Positions 25,779-34,716 of a stretch of DNA of 64,000 bases are shown here, piece by piece. Positions within the stretch are counted from its first letter, which is position 1. The number at the start of each line of letters is the position of its first letter. A program made the translations under genes and the position numbers. The notes beneath the pieces are model-generated. The model saw only the letters and a program-made list of their open reading frames with translations, was not told where the DNA came from and made no database searches. This stretch comes from CAWAQA01 sp963784065. Lineage in GTDB: Bacteria; Acidobacteriota; Vicinamibacteria; Vicinamibacterales; UBA2999. The stretch spans positions 248,001 to 312,000 of the forward strand of contig CAWAQA010000005.1 of the NCBI GenBank assembly GCA_963784065.1, written 5' to 3'.

Positions 25779-26707
25779 TCACCGTCGAACGGACAGTCGC
25801 GCGGCGGGCCGCGGCTTGCGAGCGACCGGCTGGCAGACGCCGCGGAGGGGGCATTGCGAATCCTTCTGCGGCCGGTTGAAGCCGCACGCGTTCATCATGC
25901 CGACGTGGCACAGCGAGAAGTCGTACCGCACCGGATCCGTCGGGTCGAGCGCCCGCAGCGACGCCGTGATCTCCGCCGCCATCTTCCAGCCCGGGCTGAC
26001 GTAACGCGTCAGGCGCAGGCACTGCCCCAGCCGGATGACGTGCGTGTCGAGCGGCACGATCAGCCGCGACGGCGCCACCTTGCGTCCACACCGCCGAGGT
26101 CGATGGCGTCCTTGCGGACCATCCAGCGCAGGAACAGGTTCAGCCGCTTGCACGCGCTGCCGGCGGACGGCCGTGGGAAAGAAGTAGCAGACGCCGGCGC
26201 GTTTGGCGGACGCGCCGGCCGTAGGCGCCGCGCAGGTCGGTGCGCGAGCGCGCGGATCGAGAAGGAATCGAGCGCCGATCCGATGTCGGGCGCGGACGGG
26301 TCGTCTCCCTGCAGGAAGAAGTCCTCGATCGATCCCGACTCGCGCAGCATGCGCTGCAGGATGAGGAGCAGCGCGACCAGGTCGCGGCCGCGGATCCAGC
26401 GATGGACCAGCGGCTCGATGCGCGCGCTGTCGAGCACCGGGTCGAAGGCGCGCACGAACGCCGCCGGATGCGGTCCCATGACGCCGAGCAGCGACTCGAT
26501 CGAGTGCAGCACGCTCGCCACGCGGCCGAACGCGAGGCCGGCCGCGCAGAAGCCGACGATCTCGCGATCGTCCGCGCGCGGGAACCGGCGGACGATGTGG
26601 ATCGGATCGGTGGCGGAGTCCGACGTGGTCGAAGCGATGCGGTAGAGATCGTCCAGCGGCGCGCGCAAGGCGCTGTCCGTGGGCAGATCGGCCCGCTCGC
26701 GCCTCAC
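25779..26707 (-). CDS. TIGR02757 family protein, several frameshifts
   Basis: The start GTG 26707 overlaps the second pyrE-like gene. The family signature is clear in pieces: PIHIVRRFPRADDREIVGFCAAGLAFGRV, then FPRPSAGSACKRLNLFLRWMVRKD, then LIVPLDTHVIRLGQCLRLTRY and CHVGMMNACGF with QKDSQCPLRGVC at the end. The pieces sit in different frames, with shifts near 26230, 26170 and 26085. The protein has a DNA-glycosylase-like HhH-type region (a DTHV-R pattern like that in Nth). Its cellular role is unknown. Corrected, it would be about 308 residues. Confidence 0.75.
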
Positions 26708-27338
26708 GCCTCAGAACGGCGCTGATTGGCTGCGCCGGATTGGCATAGCGGGCACTGCGCCGCGGGATAGTTCTCGGGCGCCTTGTATTCGGCGAGCGCG
26801 ACGTTGGGCACGTCGAGGTCGACCACCGCTTCCATCCGATCGTAGATCTGCGCCGTGGCAATCACCGTCCCGCCCGCCGCCTTCACCAGCGCCGCGCAGC
26901 GCGCCAGCGTCTGCCCGGTGTTGCGCACGTCGTCCACGAGCAGCACCTGCCGGCCCTTGACCTGCTGCTGGTAGAAGCGGCTCAGCGCTGTGCGCCGGAG
27001 TTCGCGTCCGGCGGTGAACGGCGCGAACAGCGTGGGCGGACGCGACGATGTCGCGGCGGCTGTCGAGCAGGCCCGCCACCGTGTGCGCCAGCAGCGCGCC
27101 GCCGGTCACCGGCCCGGCGACGACGTCGGTGGCATCGAGGATCGACGCCGGCAGCACGTCGAGCAGGTCCTGCGCGAAGCGCCAGATGGTGGACGGGTGG
27201 CGGAACAGCTGGTGCGGGTTGAGGTAGACGCTGCCCGTGGTAGCCGTTGCCGAAGTCGAAGTGCCCGTTCAGCATCAGCACGTGGTACTCCTGCAGGTCC
27301 TGCAGCGCCTTCTCGCGCCGATCGTCCTTGCGGCTCAT
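26704..27338 (-). CDS. Second orotate-phosphoribosyltransferase-like protein, several frameshifts
   Basis: A type-I phosphoribosyltransferase distinct from PyrE at 22159. The start is ATG 27338 (MSRKDDRREKALQDLQEYHVLMLNG). The second frame holds VYLNPHQLFR-like and ILDATDVVAGPVTGGALLAHTVAG; the third holds the PRPP motif VLLVDDVRNTGQTLARCAALVKAAGG. The C-terminus has CPLCQSG, as in the other PyrE (CPMCASG). Shifts lie near 27238, 27050 and 26960, each removable by one base. It is immediately downstream of pyrC on the minus strand, so it may be the pyrimidine-operon copy, whereas 22159 may be the housekeeping copy or the reverse. Confidence 0.75.
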
Positions 27339-27397
27339 TCGACTCCTCGCGGGTCTCAAGCCCCGCGCTACAGGTCATCGACCCGATCTCCGGACCC

Positions 27398-28712
27398 CTA
27401 CACCCTCAACGACGCGGCGGGATTCGTAAACACCGTGCGGCCGCCGACGAGCGTCGCGGCGACGCCGCCGCGCAGCTCCCAGCCGTCGAACGGCGTGTTC
27501 TTCGACCGCGAGCGCAGCTGCGCTCGCCTCGATGCGCACCTTCAGGTCCGGCGCCAGGATGGTGATGTCGGCCGGCGCGCCCTCCGACAGCGTGCCGCCC
27601 GGCGACGCGCAGGATCCGCGCCGGGTTCACCGACATCAGCTCGATCATCCGCGACAGGCGAATCAGGCCCGGCGTGCACGAGCCGATCGAACGCCAGCGG
27701 CACCGCCGTCTCGAGCCCGACGATGCCGAACGGCGCGCGGTCGAACTCGACCTTCTTCTCGTCGTAATGGTGCGGCGCGTGGTCGGTGGCGATCACGTCC
27801 ACGGTGCCGTCGGCGATGCCCTGCAGCATCGCGTCGCGGTCGGCGGCCTCGCGCAGCGGCGGGTTCATCTTGGTGTTGGTGTCGTACGGGATCGGCGTGC
27901 CGAGCGCTTCGTCGGTCAGCGTGAAGTGGTGCGGCGCCACCTCGCAGGTCACGCGGATGCCCGCTTCCTTGCCCTTGCGCACCGCCCGCAGCGACGCGCG
28001 CGCGCTCATGTGCGCGACGTGGAACGCGCGAGCCGGTCAGCTCGGCGAGCAGCATGCCGCGCTCGACGCCGAGCGCCTCGCAGGCGCCGGGAATGCCGCG
28101 CAGGCCGAGCGCCGCGGCGTGGAAGCCCTCGTGCGCCACGCCGTCGCCCTTGAGCGTCGGGTCCTCGCAGTGCTCGATCACGGGCATGCCGAACATGCCG
28201 GCGTACTCCAGGGCGCGCCGCAGCAGCAGCGCCGTCGCCACCGGATGGCCGTCGTCGGTGATGGCGACGCAGCCGGCCTGCTTCAGCTCGGCGATGTCGG
28301 CGAGCAGCTCGCCCTTCGATCCGCGCGACACCGCGCCGATCGGATAGACGCGCGCCAGGCTTCGCCTGCGGCCGCCTTGGCGAGGATGAAGGCGGTCACG
28401 TTGGCGTTGTCGTTCACCGGGCTCGTGTTCGGCATGCAGGCGACGGCGGTGAACCCGCCGGCCACCGCCGACGCCGTGCCGGTGGCCACGGTTTCCTTGT
28501 GCTCCTGCCCCGGCTCGCGCAGGTGCACGTGCATGTCGATCAGGCCCGGGCAGACCACGCAGCCCGCTCGGGATCTCGACGACCGTGGCGCCGTCCACCG
28601 GCAGGTCGCGCCCGACGCGGGCGATGCGGTCGCCGTCGATCAGCACGTCGTGGACGCCGTCGATCCCGTTGGCCGGGTCGACGACCCGTCCGCCCTTAAG
28701 CAGCCTCTTCAT
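27398..28712 (-). CDS. pyrC: Dihydroorotase, class I, several frameshifts
   Basis: It closes carbamoyl aspartate to dihydroorotate. The start ATG 28712 overlaps the pyrB end. N-terminal MKRLLKGGRVVDPANGIDGV is followed by the zinc motif DMHVHLREPGQEHKETV, then IEHCEDPTLKGDGVAHEG, HMSARASLRAVR, EVAPHHFTL, DHAPHHYDEKKVEFD and the C-terminal GWELRGGVAATLVGGRTVFTN. These are in four different frame pieces, with shifts near 28565, 28365, 28030, 27660-27600 and 27525. The C-terminal frame ends with TAG at 27398. Corrected, it is about 438 codons, typical of the family. Confidence 0.92.
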
Positions 28713-29681
28713 GTTCCGCTCCGCCGGCGAGCAGGTACAGCACGGCCATGCGCACCGCGACGCCGTTGGCCACCTGGTCGAGAATCACCGAATAGGGGCC
28801 GTCGGCCACTTCCGACGCGATCTCGACGCCGCGGTTCATCGGACCGGGGTGCATGATCATCACGTCCGGCTTGCGCCAGGCGCAGCCGCGCCTCGGTCAT
28901 GCCGAACACGTTGAAGTACTCGCGCAGCGACGGGAAGAACGCGCCCTCCATCCGCTCGAGCTGAATCCGCAGCAGCATCACGACGTCGGCGTCGCGCACC
29001 GCCTCGTCCACGTTGCTCGTGACGCTGACGCCGAAGCGGTGGATCTCGGTCGGGATCAGCGTCGGCGGCCCGCACACCCACACGTCGGCGCCCATCTTGG
29101 TCAGCAGGTGGATGTTCGAGCGCAGCACGCGGCTGTGCAGCAGGTCGCCGACGATCGCCACCTTCAGCCCCGCGAGCCGCTTCTTCCGCTCGCGGATGGT
29201 GAAGGCGTCGAGCAGCGCCTGCGTCGGATGCTCGTGCATGCCGTCGCCGGCGTTGATGATCGCCGAGCGGCAGATGCGCGACAGCAGGTGGCAGCGTCCC
29301 GGACGAGGAGTGCCGCAGCACGATCATGTCCGGCTGCATCGCCTCGAGGTTGAGCGCGGTGTCGGCCAGCGTCTCGCCCTTGACGACGCTGGAGGTGGCG
29401 ATCGCGACGTTGAGCGTGTCGGCGCTCAGCCGCTTCTCGGCGATCTCGAACGAGGTGCGCGTGCGCGTGCTCGGCTCGAAGAACAGGTTGACCACCGTCT
29501 TGCCGCGCAGCGCGGGCACCTTCTTGATCGGGCGCGAGCCGATCTCCTTCATCGCCACGGCCGTGTCGAGGACGAGCGCGATCTCCTGCGGCGTCATGTC
29601 GGCGATGCCCAGCAGGTGCTGGCTGCGCAGCGCGGTCACCGCCGCCGGCGCTTCGACGTCCGTCTTCATGGGAGCGTTCAT
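28696..29681 (-). CDS. pyrB: Aspartate carbamoyltransferase catalytic chain, two frameshifts
   Basis: It forms N-carbamoyl-L-aspartate from aspartate and carbamoyl phosphate. The start is ATG 29681 (MNAPMKTDVEAPAAV). FFEPSTRTRTSFEIAEKRL is the carbamoyl-phosphate site; then SSVVKGETLADTALNLEAM. Near 29305 one extra A breaks the frame; the second frame has GDGMHEHPTQALLDAFTI and KVAIVGDLLHSRVLRSN. Near 28877 another shift leads to MHPGPMNRGVEIASEV and QVANGVAVRMAVLYLLAGG. The stop TAA at 28696 overlaps the pyrC start. It is the second gene of pyrR-pyrB-pyrC. Confidence 0.94.
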
Positions 29682-30222
29682 TCGGCACCTCCTTGCTGAG
29701 CACGACTTCGTCCTGGCCGTCGGTCTCCTGCAGCCGCACCTGGACGCTCTGCTCAGAGCGAGGTCGGGCAGGTTCTTGCCGACGTAGTCGGCCTTGATCG
29801 GCAGCTCGCGGTGGCCGCGGTCGACCAGCACGACGAGCTGGATGGCGCCGGGCCGGCCGAAATCGATCAGCGCGTCGAGCGCCGCGCGCGCCGTCCGGCC
29901 GGTGTAGAGCACGTCGTCCACGAGCAGGATCTTGCGGTTGTCGATCGAGAAGGGAATCTCGGTGCGGCGCACGAGCGGCTGCGGCCCGACCGCCTGGCGC
30001 ATCAGGTCGTCGCGGTAGAGCGTGATGTCGAGCGCGCCGGTCGGCACGTCGTCGCCGGTGATCTCCTTGAGGCTGCGCGCGAGCCGGCGGGCGATGTGCA
30101 CGCCGCGGCGTGCGCACGCCGACGAGGGCGAGATCGTCAACGCCCTTGTTGCGTTCGACGATTTCGTGGGCGATGCGGGTGAGGGTGCGGCCGATGCGGT
30201 CCGCATCCATGACGACAGGCAT
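29678..30222 (-). CDS. pyrR: Bifunctional pyrimidine-operon regulator / uracil phosphoribosyltransferase PyrR, frameshifted
   Basis: An RNA-binding regulator that senses UMP/UTP and PRPP and also has uracil PRTase activity. The start is ATG 30222 with AAAGAGG as ribosome site, inside a PyrR-type hairpin. The N-terminal frame reads MPVVMDADRIGRTLTRIAHEIVERNKG; after about 30105 a second frame carries RGVHIARRLARSLKE, GALDITLYRDDL and the PRPP motif ILLVDDVLYTGRTARAALD. Another shift near 29745 leads to SVQVRLQETDGQDEVVLS. Corrected, the stop most likely overlaps the pyrB ATG (ATGA). Confidence 0.93.
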
Positions 30223-30229
30223 GTGTCAC

Positions 30230-30278
30230 CTCTTTGCGGCCTCTCGGACCGCAGTTAAAGAGTTCGCCAGGGAGTATA
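30230..30278 (-). promoter_or_regulatory. PyrR-binding-type RNA hairpin with -10 box, proximal copy
   Basis: On the minus strand a TATACT box (30273-30278) is followed after 10 bases by a hairpin (30230-30262): CTCTTT, a bulge AAC, TGCGG, loop TCCGAGAGG, CCGCA, AAGAG. The loop matches the PyrR-binding consensus UCCNGNGAGG with one base fewer. The 3' side of the stem is the ribosome site (AAAGAGG) of pyrR, so PyrR binding would block translation, as described for mycobacteria. Confidence 0.75.
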
Positions 30279-30355
30279 TCGCAGCGCTCCGGATTTGTGG
30301 GCCGCGACAACCGGGCGGCCCGAGCTGGCGCGTGGCTCGATGTTCCGAATATGCT

Positions 30356-30404
30356 CTCTTTGCGGCCTCGCAGGGTCGCAATTAAAGAGTTCCAGCGGAG
30401 TATA
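30356..30404 (-). promoter_or_regulatory. PyrR-binding-type RNA hairpin with -10 box, distal copy
   Basis: The same module 126 bases upstream: TATACT box at 30399-30404, 10-base gap, hairpin 30356-30389 with CTCTTT, AAT, TGCG, loop ACCCTGCGAGGC, CGCA, AAGAG. The loop fits CCNGNGAGG. It differs from the proximal copy at several loop positions but keeps all stem pairs. No gene start follows it closely. Confidence 0.65.
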
Positions 30405-32148
30405 TAGCGATCGTAGGTGGGAATGAAGGTGATGGTCCGTTGCGCGTTGAATGATTCGGTGAAGAGATCGGTCCGCGCAAACCCGTCCATGTCCCGCCCG
30501 ACCGGCTGATCGAGGAAGTACAGCAACGTCGGCGTCACGTCAACGAGCGCGCCGCGCGGGATGCGTCCGCGCGCGGCGCTGGTACCGAAGGCCAGCAGGA
30601 ACCCGTCCGGCGCCCGCTCGTGCGTGCCGGTGAATTGCGCGTTACCGGCGACCCTCTCGAGCAGCCGCTTGCCCGGGGTGAGCGGCTCCATGCCGAAACC
30701 CGAAACGACGAGGAGCAGGTCGCCGGCGCGCAGCGTGGCAAGCGCGTCGCCGACGAGCGCGTCGACGTACGCGTAGTAGTCGTCGAGCACGCGGCCGAAG
30801 CGCTGCCGCTCCTGATCGGATACGTCTCCAAACGCATCAGGAGTGGCGTACCGCTGATAGTAGTGCGCCACCACATCGAGGCCGGCGTATCGCACGGCGA
30901 GGACCCGGAGTTCCCGCGGCGCCCCCAGACGCGCGGCAAGCTCGTGATGCACCTGGTCGGCCGTCACGTCGGAGCCGCCTTCGCCGGCTTCCGGCAGAAG
31001 CTCCATCCGCGCTGGTTGCGCGTGCGCCTCGGCGACCGGGCGCGGCCGCGCGGCGAGCGCGAGGTCGTCGATGCCCGTGGGGTACACGCCGGGCCGCGGG
31101 TCGAGCTCGACAGCAGGATCGAGACGCCGGTGAAACCGGTCGCTCACCATGAAGCCGCTGATCGGCTCCGCCGGATGTGTGAGCGGCAGCCCGATGACGC
31201 CTGTCGCAAGGCCCCGGCTCGAGAGGATGCGCCAGAGGGGCGTCGCCCGGAGGCTCGCGGAGGAATGCGGCTCCTCGACCAGGAACCCGAACCGCAGCAG
31301 CGCCTGCGCGAACAGCAGGTCCGGCAGGACGTGGACCGCTGGACCGCCGGTGAACGGCCGGTAGACGGCCGCTCCCCTGATGCCGTGCTGGGCCGGCCAC
31401 TTGCCGGTGACGACCGACGACCAGACCGGCTCGGGCTGCGTCGGGCGCGTCGTCGCCAGGTGCATGGATGCCCCGTCCTCGAGCAGCCGGCCGAAGTTCG
31501 GCAGGCGCCCTGCGGCCACTGCGGGCGAGATGACTTCGAGCGACGCGCCGTCGAGCAGCAGGGCCACGACGCGGGACGCGTCGGGCGTCGAAGAGAAGCC
31601 TTCGGACATCACCGGTGGCGCAGCGACGTGGCGGCCGGCCACCTCGCCGCGCAGGAGCAAGGGAATCCCAATCGAACTGAGCGCGATCGCCGCGTAAAGT
31701 GTCCCGACGACGATCGGGGCGCGCTGCACGAACGTGCGGGTCAGGGCGAGCGCGAGCAGCAGGCCGCCGCCGATGGCGAGAACGACCGCCCCCTGCATGA
31801 GGGCCGGCACGACGCGCGCGTCGAGCGCCATCCTGAACCCGCGCACGTTGAGCCACAGGAGCATCGCCACGGCCGCGCTCGCGACGCCGCTGCTCCACGC
31901 CAGGATCCGGAGGCTCACCCACGCAGGCCACAACAGATCGAGGACGACGAGCTGGCGAAGCACGTAGCCCGCATACGTGACCGCAGCGATGGGCACACCG
32001 TAGGACAGCGTACGACGGCAAGCACGGGGGCCGTCGCCCCGATCGTGAGCGGCACCGACGGATTGAGCAGCACGACGAGCAACGCCAGATACACCGCCGC
32101 CACCAGGCCGACGAGGATCGAGTTGCTGAGCATGCGGAGATAACGCAT
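30382..32148 (-). CDS. Membrane-anchored type I phosphodiesterase/nucleotide-pyrophosphatase-like protein
   Basis: An alkaline-phosphatase-superfamily hydrolase. The start is ATG 32148 (MRYLRMLSNSILVGLVAAVYLALL). About five membrane segments are followed, after one shift near 32008, by the catalytic domain: VVALLLDGASLEVISPAVAAGRLPNFGRLLEDG with metal-ligand Asp, TTRPTQPEPVWSSVVTGKWPAQHGIRG with Thr nucleophile region, then VLAVRYAGLDVVAHYY and VVSGFGMEPL. The domain ends near TFIPTYDR at about 30410. The frame then stays open through the two PyrR hairpins into pyrR, which is surely not real. I place the end at the nearest stop in another frame (30382); this is a guess. Confidence 0.75.
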
Positions 32149-32152
32149 TTTC

Positions 32153-32240
32153 GAGCTGGCAGCTCGCAGCAGGCAGCTGGCCGTGAGCCGCACGAACTAG
32201 AATACTGCCGGCCACCGGCTGCCTGGCTGCCTGCGACCTG
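32153..32240. repeat. Inverted word element of GCTGGCAGCAGG type in a divergent spacer
   Basis: GAGCTGGCAGCTCGCAGCAGG on the left is complementary to CCGGCTGCCTGGCTGCCTG and GACCTGCTGCG on the right. The core at about 32185-32212 contains TAGAATACT, a possible -10 box. The element lies between the divergent phosphodiesterase and pyrD genes and so overlaps both promoter regions. Confidence 0.7.
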
Positions 32241-32248
32241 CTGCGATC

Positions 32249-33333
32249 ATGAGTCTCTACACCTGGGCCATACGTCCCGCCCTCTTTGCCCTCGACCCGG
32301 AGCGCGCCCACAACCTGATGATGGCGGCCTGCGCCAGCCGCTGGTGCAGCGGGCACTCGACCTGGTCGCAACGCCTTCCAGGCTCGATGGCCTCCGCCAG
32401 CAGCTGCTCGGAATGACCTTCGACAACCCGATCGGCCTGGCCGCGGGGCTCGACAAACAGGGAACGGCGGCGGCGGCATGGGCCGCACTCGGCTTCGGGT
32501 TCGTGGAAATCGGGACGGTGACGCCGCGGCCGCAAGCTGGCAATCCGCGTCCACGCCTGTTCCGGCTGCCTGACGATCTCGCGATCGTCAACCGCTTCGG
32601 GTTCAACAGCGTCGGCGCGAGCGGCGTGGCGCAGAACCTCGCCGCCGGGCTTCCCTCCCCCGTGCCGGTGGGCATCAACGTTGGCAAGAACCGGGAGACG
32701 CCGAACGAGGGCGCGGCGGACGATTACCTCCGGGCGGTTGACGCGCTGCACCCGTTTGCCGGCTACTTCGTCGTCAACGTCAGCTCCCCGAATACGAGCG
32801 GGCTTCGCGATCTGCAGGAGGGGCGGGCGCTTCGCGCGCTGGTCGAGCAGGTTGTCTCGCGGGTGCGCGGCGCGAGGGCAGGGCATGCGATCCCCGTGCT
32901 CGTCAAGGTGTCGCCAGACATGGCGCCAGCCGATCTGCTGCAGTCCGTGGATGCCGCAGTGGAAGGTGGGGCCGCGGGCGTCATCGCGACGAACACGACC
33001 GTCTCACGCAGCGGTCTGAAAACCCGCCTGGCCCTCGCGAATGAGACCGGGGGCCTGAGCGGCGCACCGCTCCGGGCGACGGCCAACGACGCCTGCAGGC
33101 TGCTCTTCACGCACCTGGGCGGTCGCGTGCCGATTGTCGGTGTCGGCGGCGTGTTCACCGCCGACCACGCCTACGAGCGCATCCGCGCAGGGGCGACCCT
33201 CGTGCAACTGTATACGGGGCTCATCTACGAGGGTCCCGGCGTGATTCCCAGAATCGTCACCGGCCTGGCCGAGCGGCTGGCACGGGACGGATTCTCCAAC
33301 GTGCGTGAGGCGATCGGATCCGATGTCCGCTGA
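32249..33333 (+). CDS. pyrD: Dihydroorotate dehydrogenase (quinone), class 2, one frameshift
   Basis: A membrane-associated flavoenzyme that oxidises dihydroorotate to orotate with quinone. The start is ATG 32249, giving MSLYTWAIRPALFALDPERAHNLMMAA, the class 2 N-terminal membrane helix. One base is missing near 32337, after which the frame continues with LVQRALDLVATPSRL. The FMN barrel includes NPIGLAAGLDKQGTAAA, RFGFNSVGASGVAQNLA, VNVSSPNTSGLRDLQ with the class 2 serine base, LVKVSPDM and IVGVGGVF. The stop overlaps pyrF by 11 bases. Confidence 0.95.
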
Positions 33334-34042
33334 CAAGCTGCTGATTGCGCTCGACGTCGCCACGGGCGATCGCGCGGTGGCGCTCGCGTCGGAGCTGCGC
33401 GGGCTCGCCGGCGGCTTCAAGATCGGGAGCCGCCTGTTCACGCTCGAGGGGCCGGCGCTCGTCCGCACCCTCGTTGGCGCCGGGGCGCGCGTGTTCCTCG
33501 ATCTCAAGTTCCACGACATTCCGAACACGGTCGCCCATGCCGTCGATGCCGCCGTCCAGACCGGCGCCTGGATGATCAACGTGCACGCCGCCGGGGGCGT
33601 GCCGATGATGCAGGCGGCCGCCCGGGCCGGCCGCGACGCCGCGGCTCGAGCCGGCACGCCGGCGCCCCTGCTCGTCGCCGTCACCGTGCTCACCAGCATG
33701 GATGAAGCGACGATGCGGAAGACGGGCGTGCAGCGCCCGATCATGGACCAGGTGGTGACACTCGCGCGGATGACACAGGAAGCCGGACTCGACGGCGTCG
33801 TGGCGTCCCCGCAGGAAACGGCCGCGATCAGGGCGGCGTGCGGCCCCGGCTTCGCGATCGTCACGCCCGGTATCCGCGGCGCGTCAGCCGGGACCGAACG
33901 CAACGATCAGACGCGCGTGATGGGACCCGCGGAAGCCGTCCAGGCAGGCGCCAGCTACATCGTCGTCGGCCGTCCGATCATCGCCGCCCCCCATCCGCGG
34001 GAAGCGGCGATGGCCATCGCCGAGGAGCTGAGCCGAACCTGA
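33323..34042 (+). CDS. pyrF: Orotidine-5'-phosphate decarboxylase
   Basis: It decarboxylates OMP to UMP, the last step of UMP synthesis. The 239-residue protein starts at ATG 33323, just before the pyrD stop. The catalytic KxxDxxK-type array is LDLKFHDIPNTV (residues about 58-69), with DVATGDRAVAL at the start and TPGIRGASAGTERNDQTRV plus the phosphate-binding YIVVGRPI at the end. No frame problem. Together with pyrR-B-C on the other strand and two pyrE-like genes, most UMP synthesis genes except carAB are in this window. Confidence 0.95.
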   Translation: MSADKLLIALDVATGDRAVALASELRGLAGGFKIGSRLFTLEGPALVRTLVGAGARVFLDLKFHDIPNTVAHAVDAAVQTGAWMINVHAAGGVPMMQAAARAGRDAAARAGTPAPLLVAVTVLTSMDEATMRKTGVQRPIMDQVVTLARMTQEAGLDGVVASPQETAAIRAACGPGFAIVTPGIRGASAGTERNDQTRVMGPAEAVQAGASYIVVGRPIIAAPHPREAAMAIAEELSRT

Positions 34043-34053
34043 AGGCGGCCGCG

Positions 34054-34642
34054 CTACTTCGCCGTGATCACGAACACTCCGCGGCGGTTGCGCGCCCAGC
34101 ACGACTCGGTGTCTTCGGCGCACACCTGCGTTTCCTCGCCCTTGGTCACCGACAGCACGCGGGCGCCGCCAATCCCGAGCCCTGCGAGATACTCGCGCAC
34201 CGCGTTGGCGCGACGATCGCCGAGCGCGAGGTTGTACTCGTTGGTCCCGCGGGAGTCCGCATAGCCTTCGACGGTCACGCGGACGGAGGGCCAGCGGCGA
34301 AGATAGTCGGCGTTCTTCTGCAACACGCCGCGCGCATCGTCCCTGATGGCTGACATGTCGTAGTCGAAGAATACTTCGCCGAGCGGCCGCTCGGCGTTCA
34401 ACTGGTCCACCGACTTACGCGAGAAGAGCTCTTCCTCGGTGAGCGGAGCCGGCGGCGCGGGCGCGGGCGCGGGTAGTGGCGGCGGCGGCGGCGGTGCCGG
34501 CGGCGGTGGCGGTGCAGGTAGCAGCGGGCGGCGGCGCGGGCGGCGGCGGCGCGGGCGGCGGAACTCTCCTGTTGCAGCCTTCGAGCACGAGCATGATTAC
34601 GAGCGCGAGCGCGAGCCAAGGTACGCATCGGCGCAGCTTCAT
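34054..34642 (-). CDS. pal: Peptidoglycan-associated lipoprotein (OmpA family), frameshifted
   Basis: An outer-membrane lipoprotein that binds peptidoglycan. The start is ATG 34642 (MKLRRCVPWLALALVIMLVLEGC) with lipobox LEGC. A Pro/Ala-rich linker follows, within which one extra base (near 34530) breaks the frame. The OmpA-like domain is intact: GEVFFDYDMSAIRDDARGVLQ, VRVTVEGYADSRGTNEYNLALGDRRANAVREYL (quoted in part), and SVTKGEETQVCAEDTESCWARNRR with the usual NRR end. No tolB or tolA is adjacent. The Pro-rich tract is compositionally biased, so the shift position is approximate. Confidence 0.88.
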
Positions 34643-34716
34643 CAACGGACTCCCTGCGTTGTTGTTGAGTTTGTTAAAAGCGCGACGAGCTTAGCGTCCG
34701 GACGATCACGTGTCAA

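Noticed and set aside
30137..30382. Phosphodiesterase C-terminus extended into pyrR
   Set aside because: The extension is encoded by the PyrR hairpins and pyrR start; this is a run-on, not a domain.
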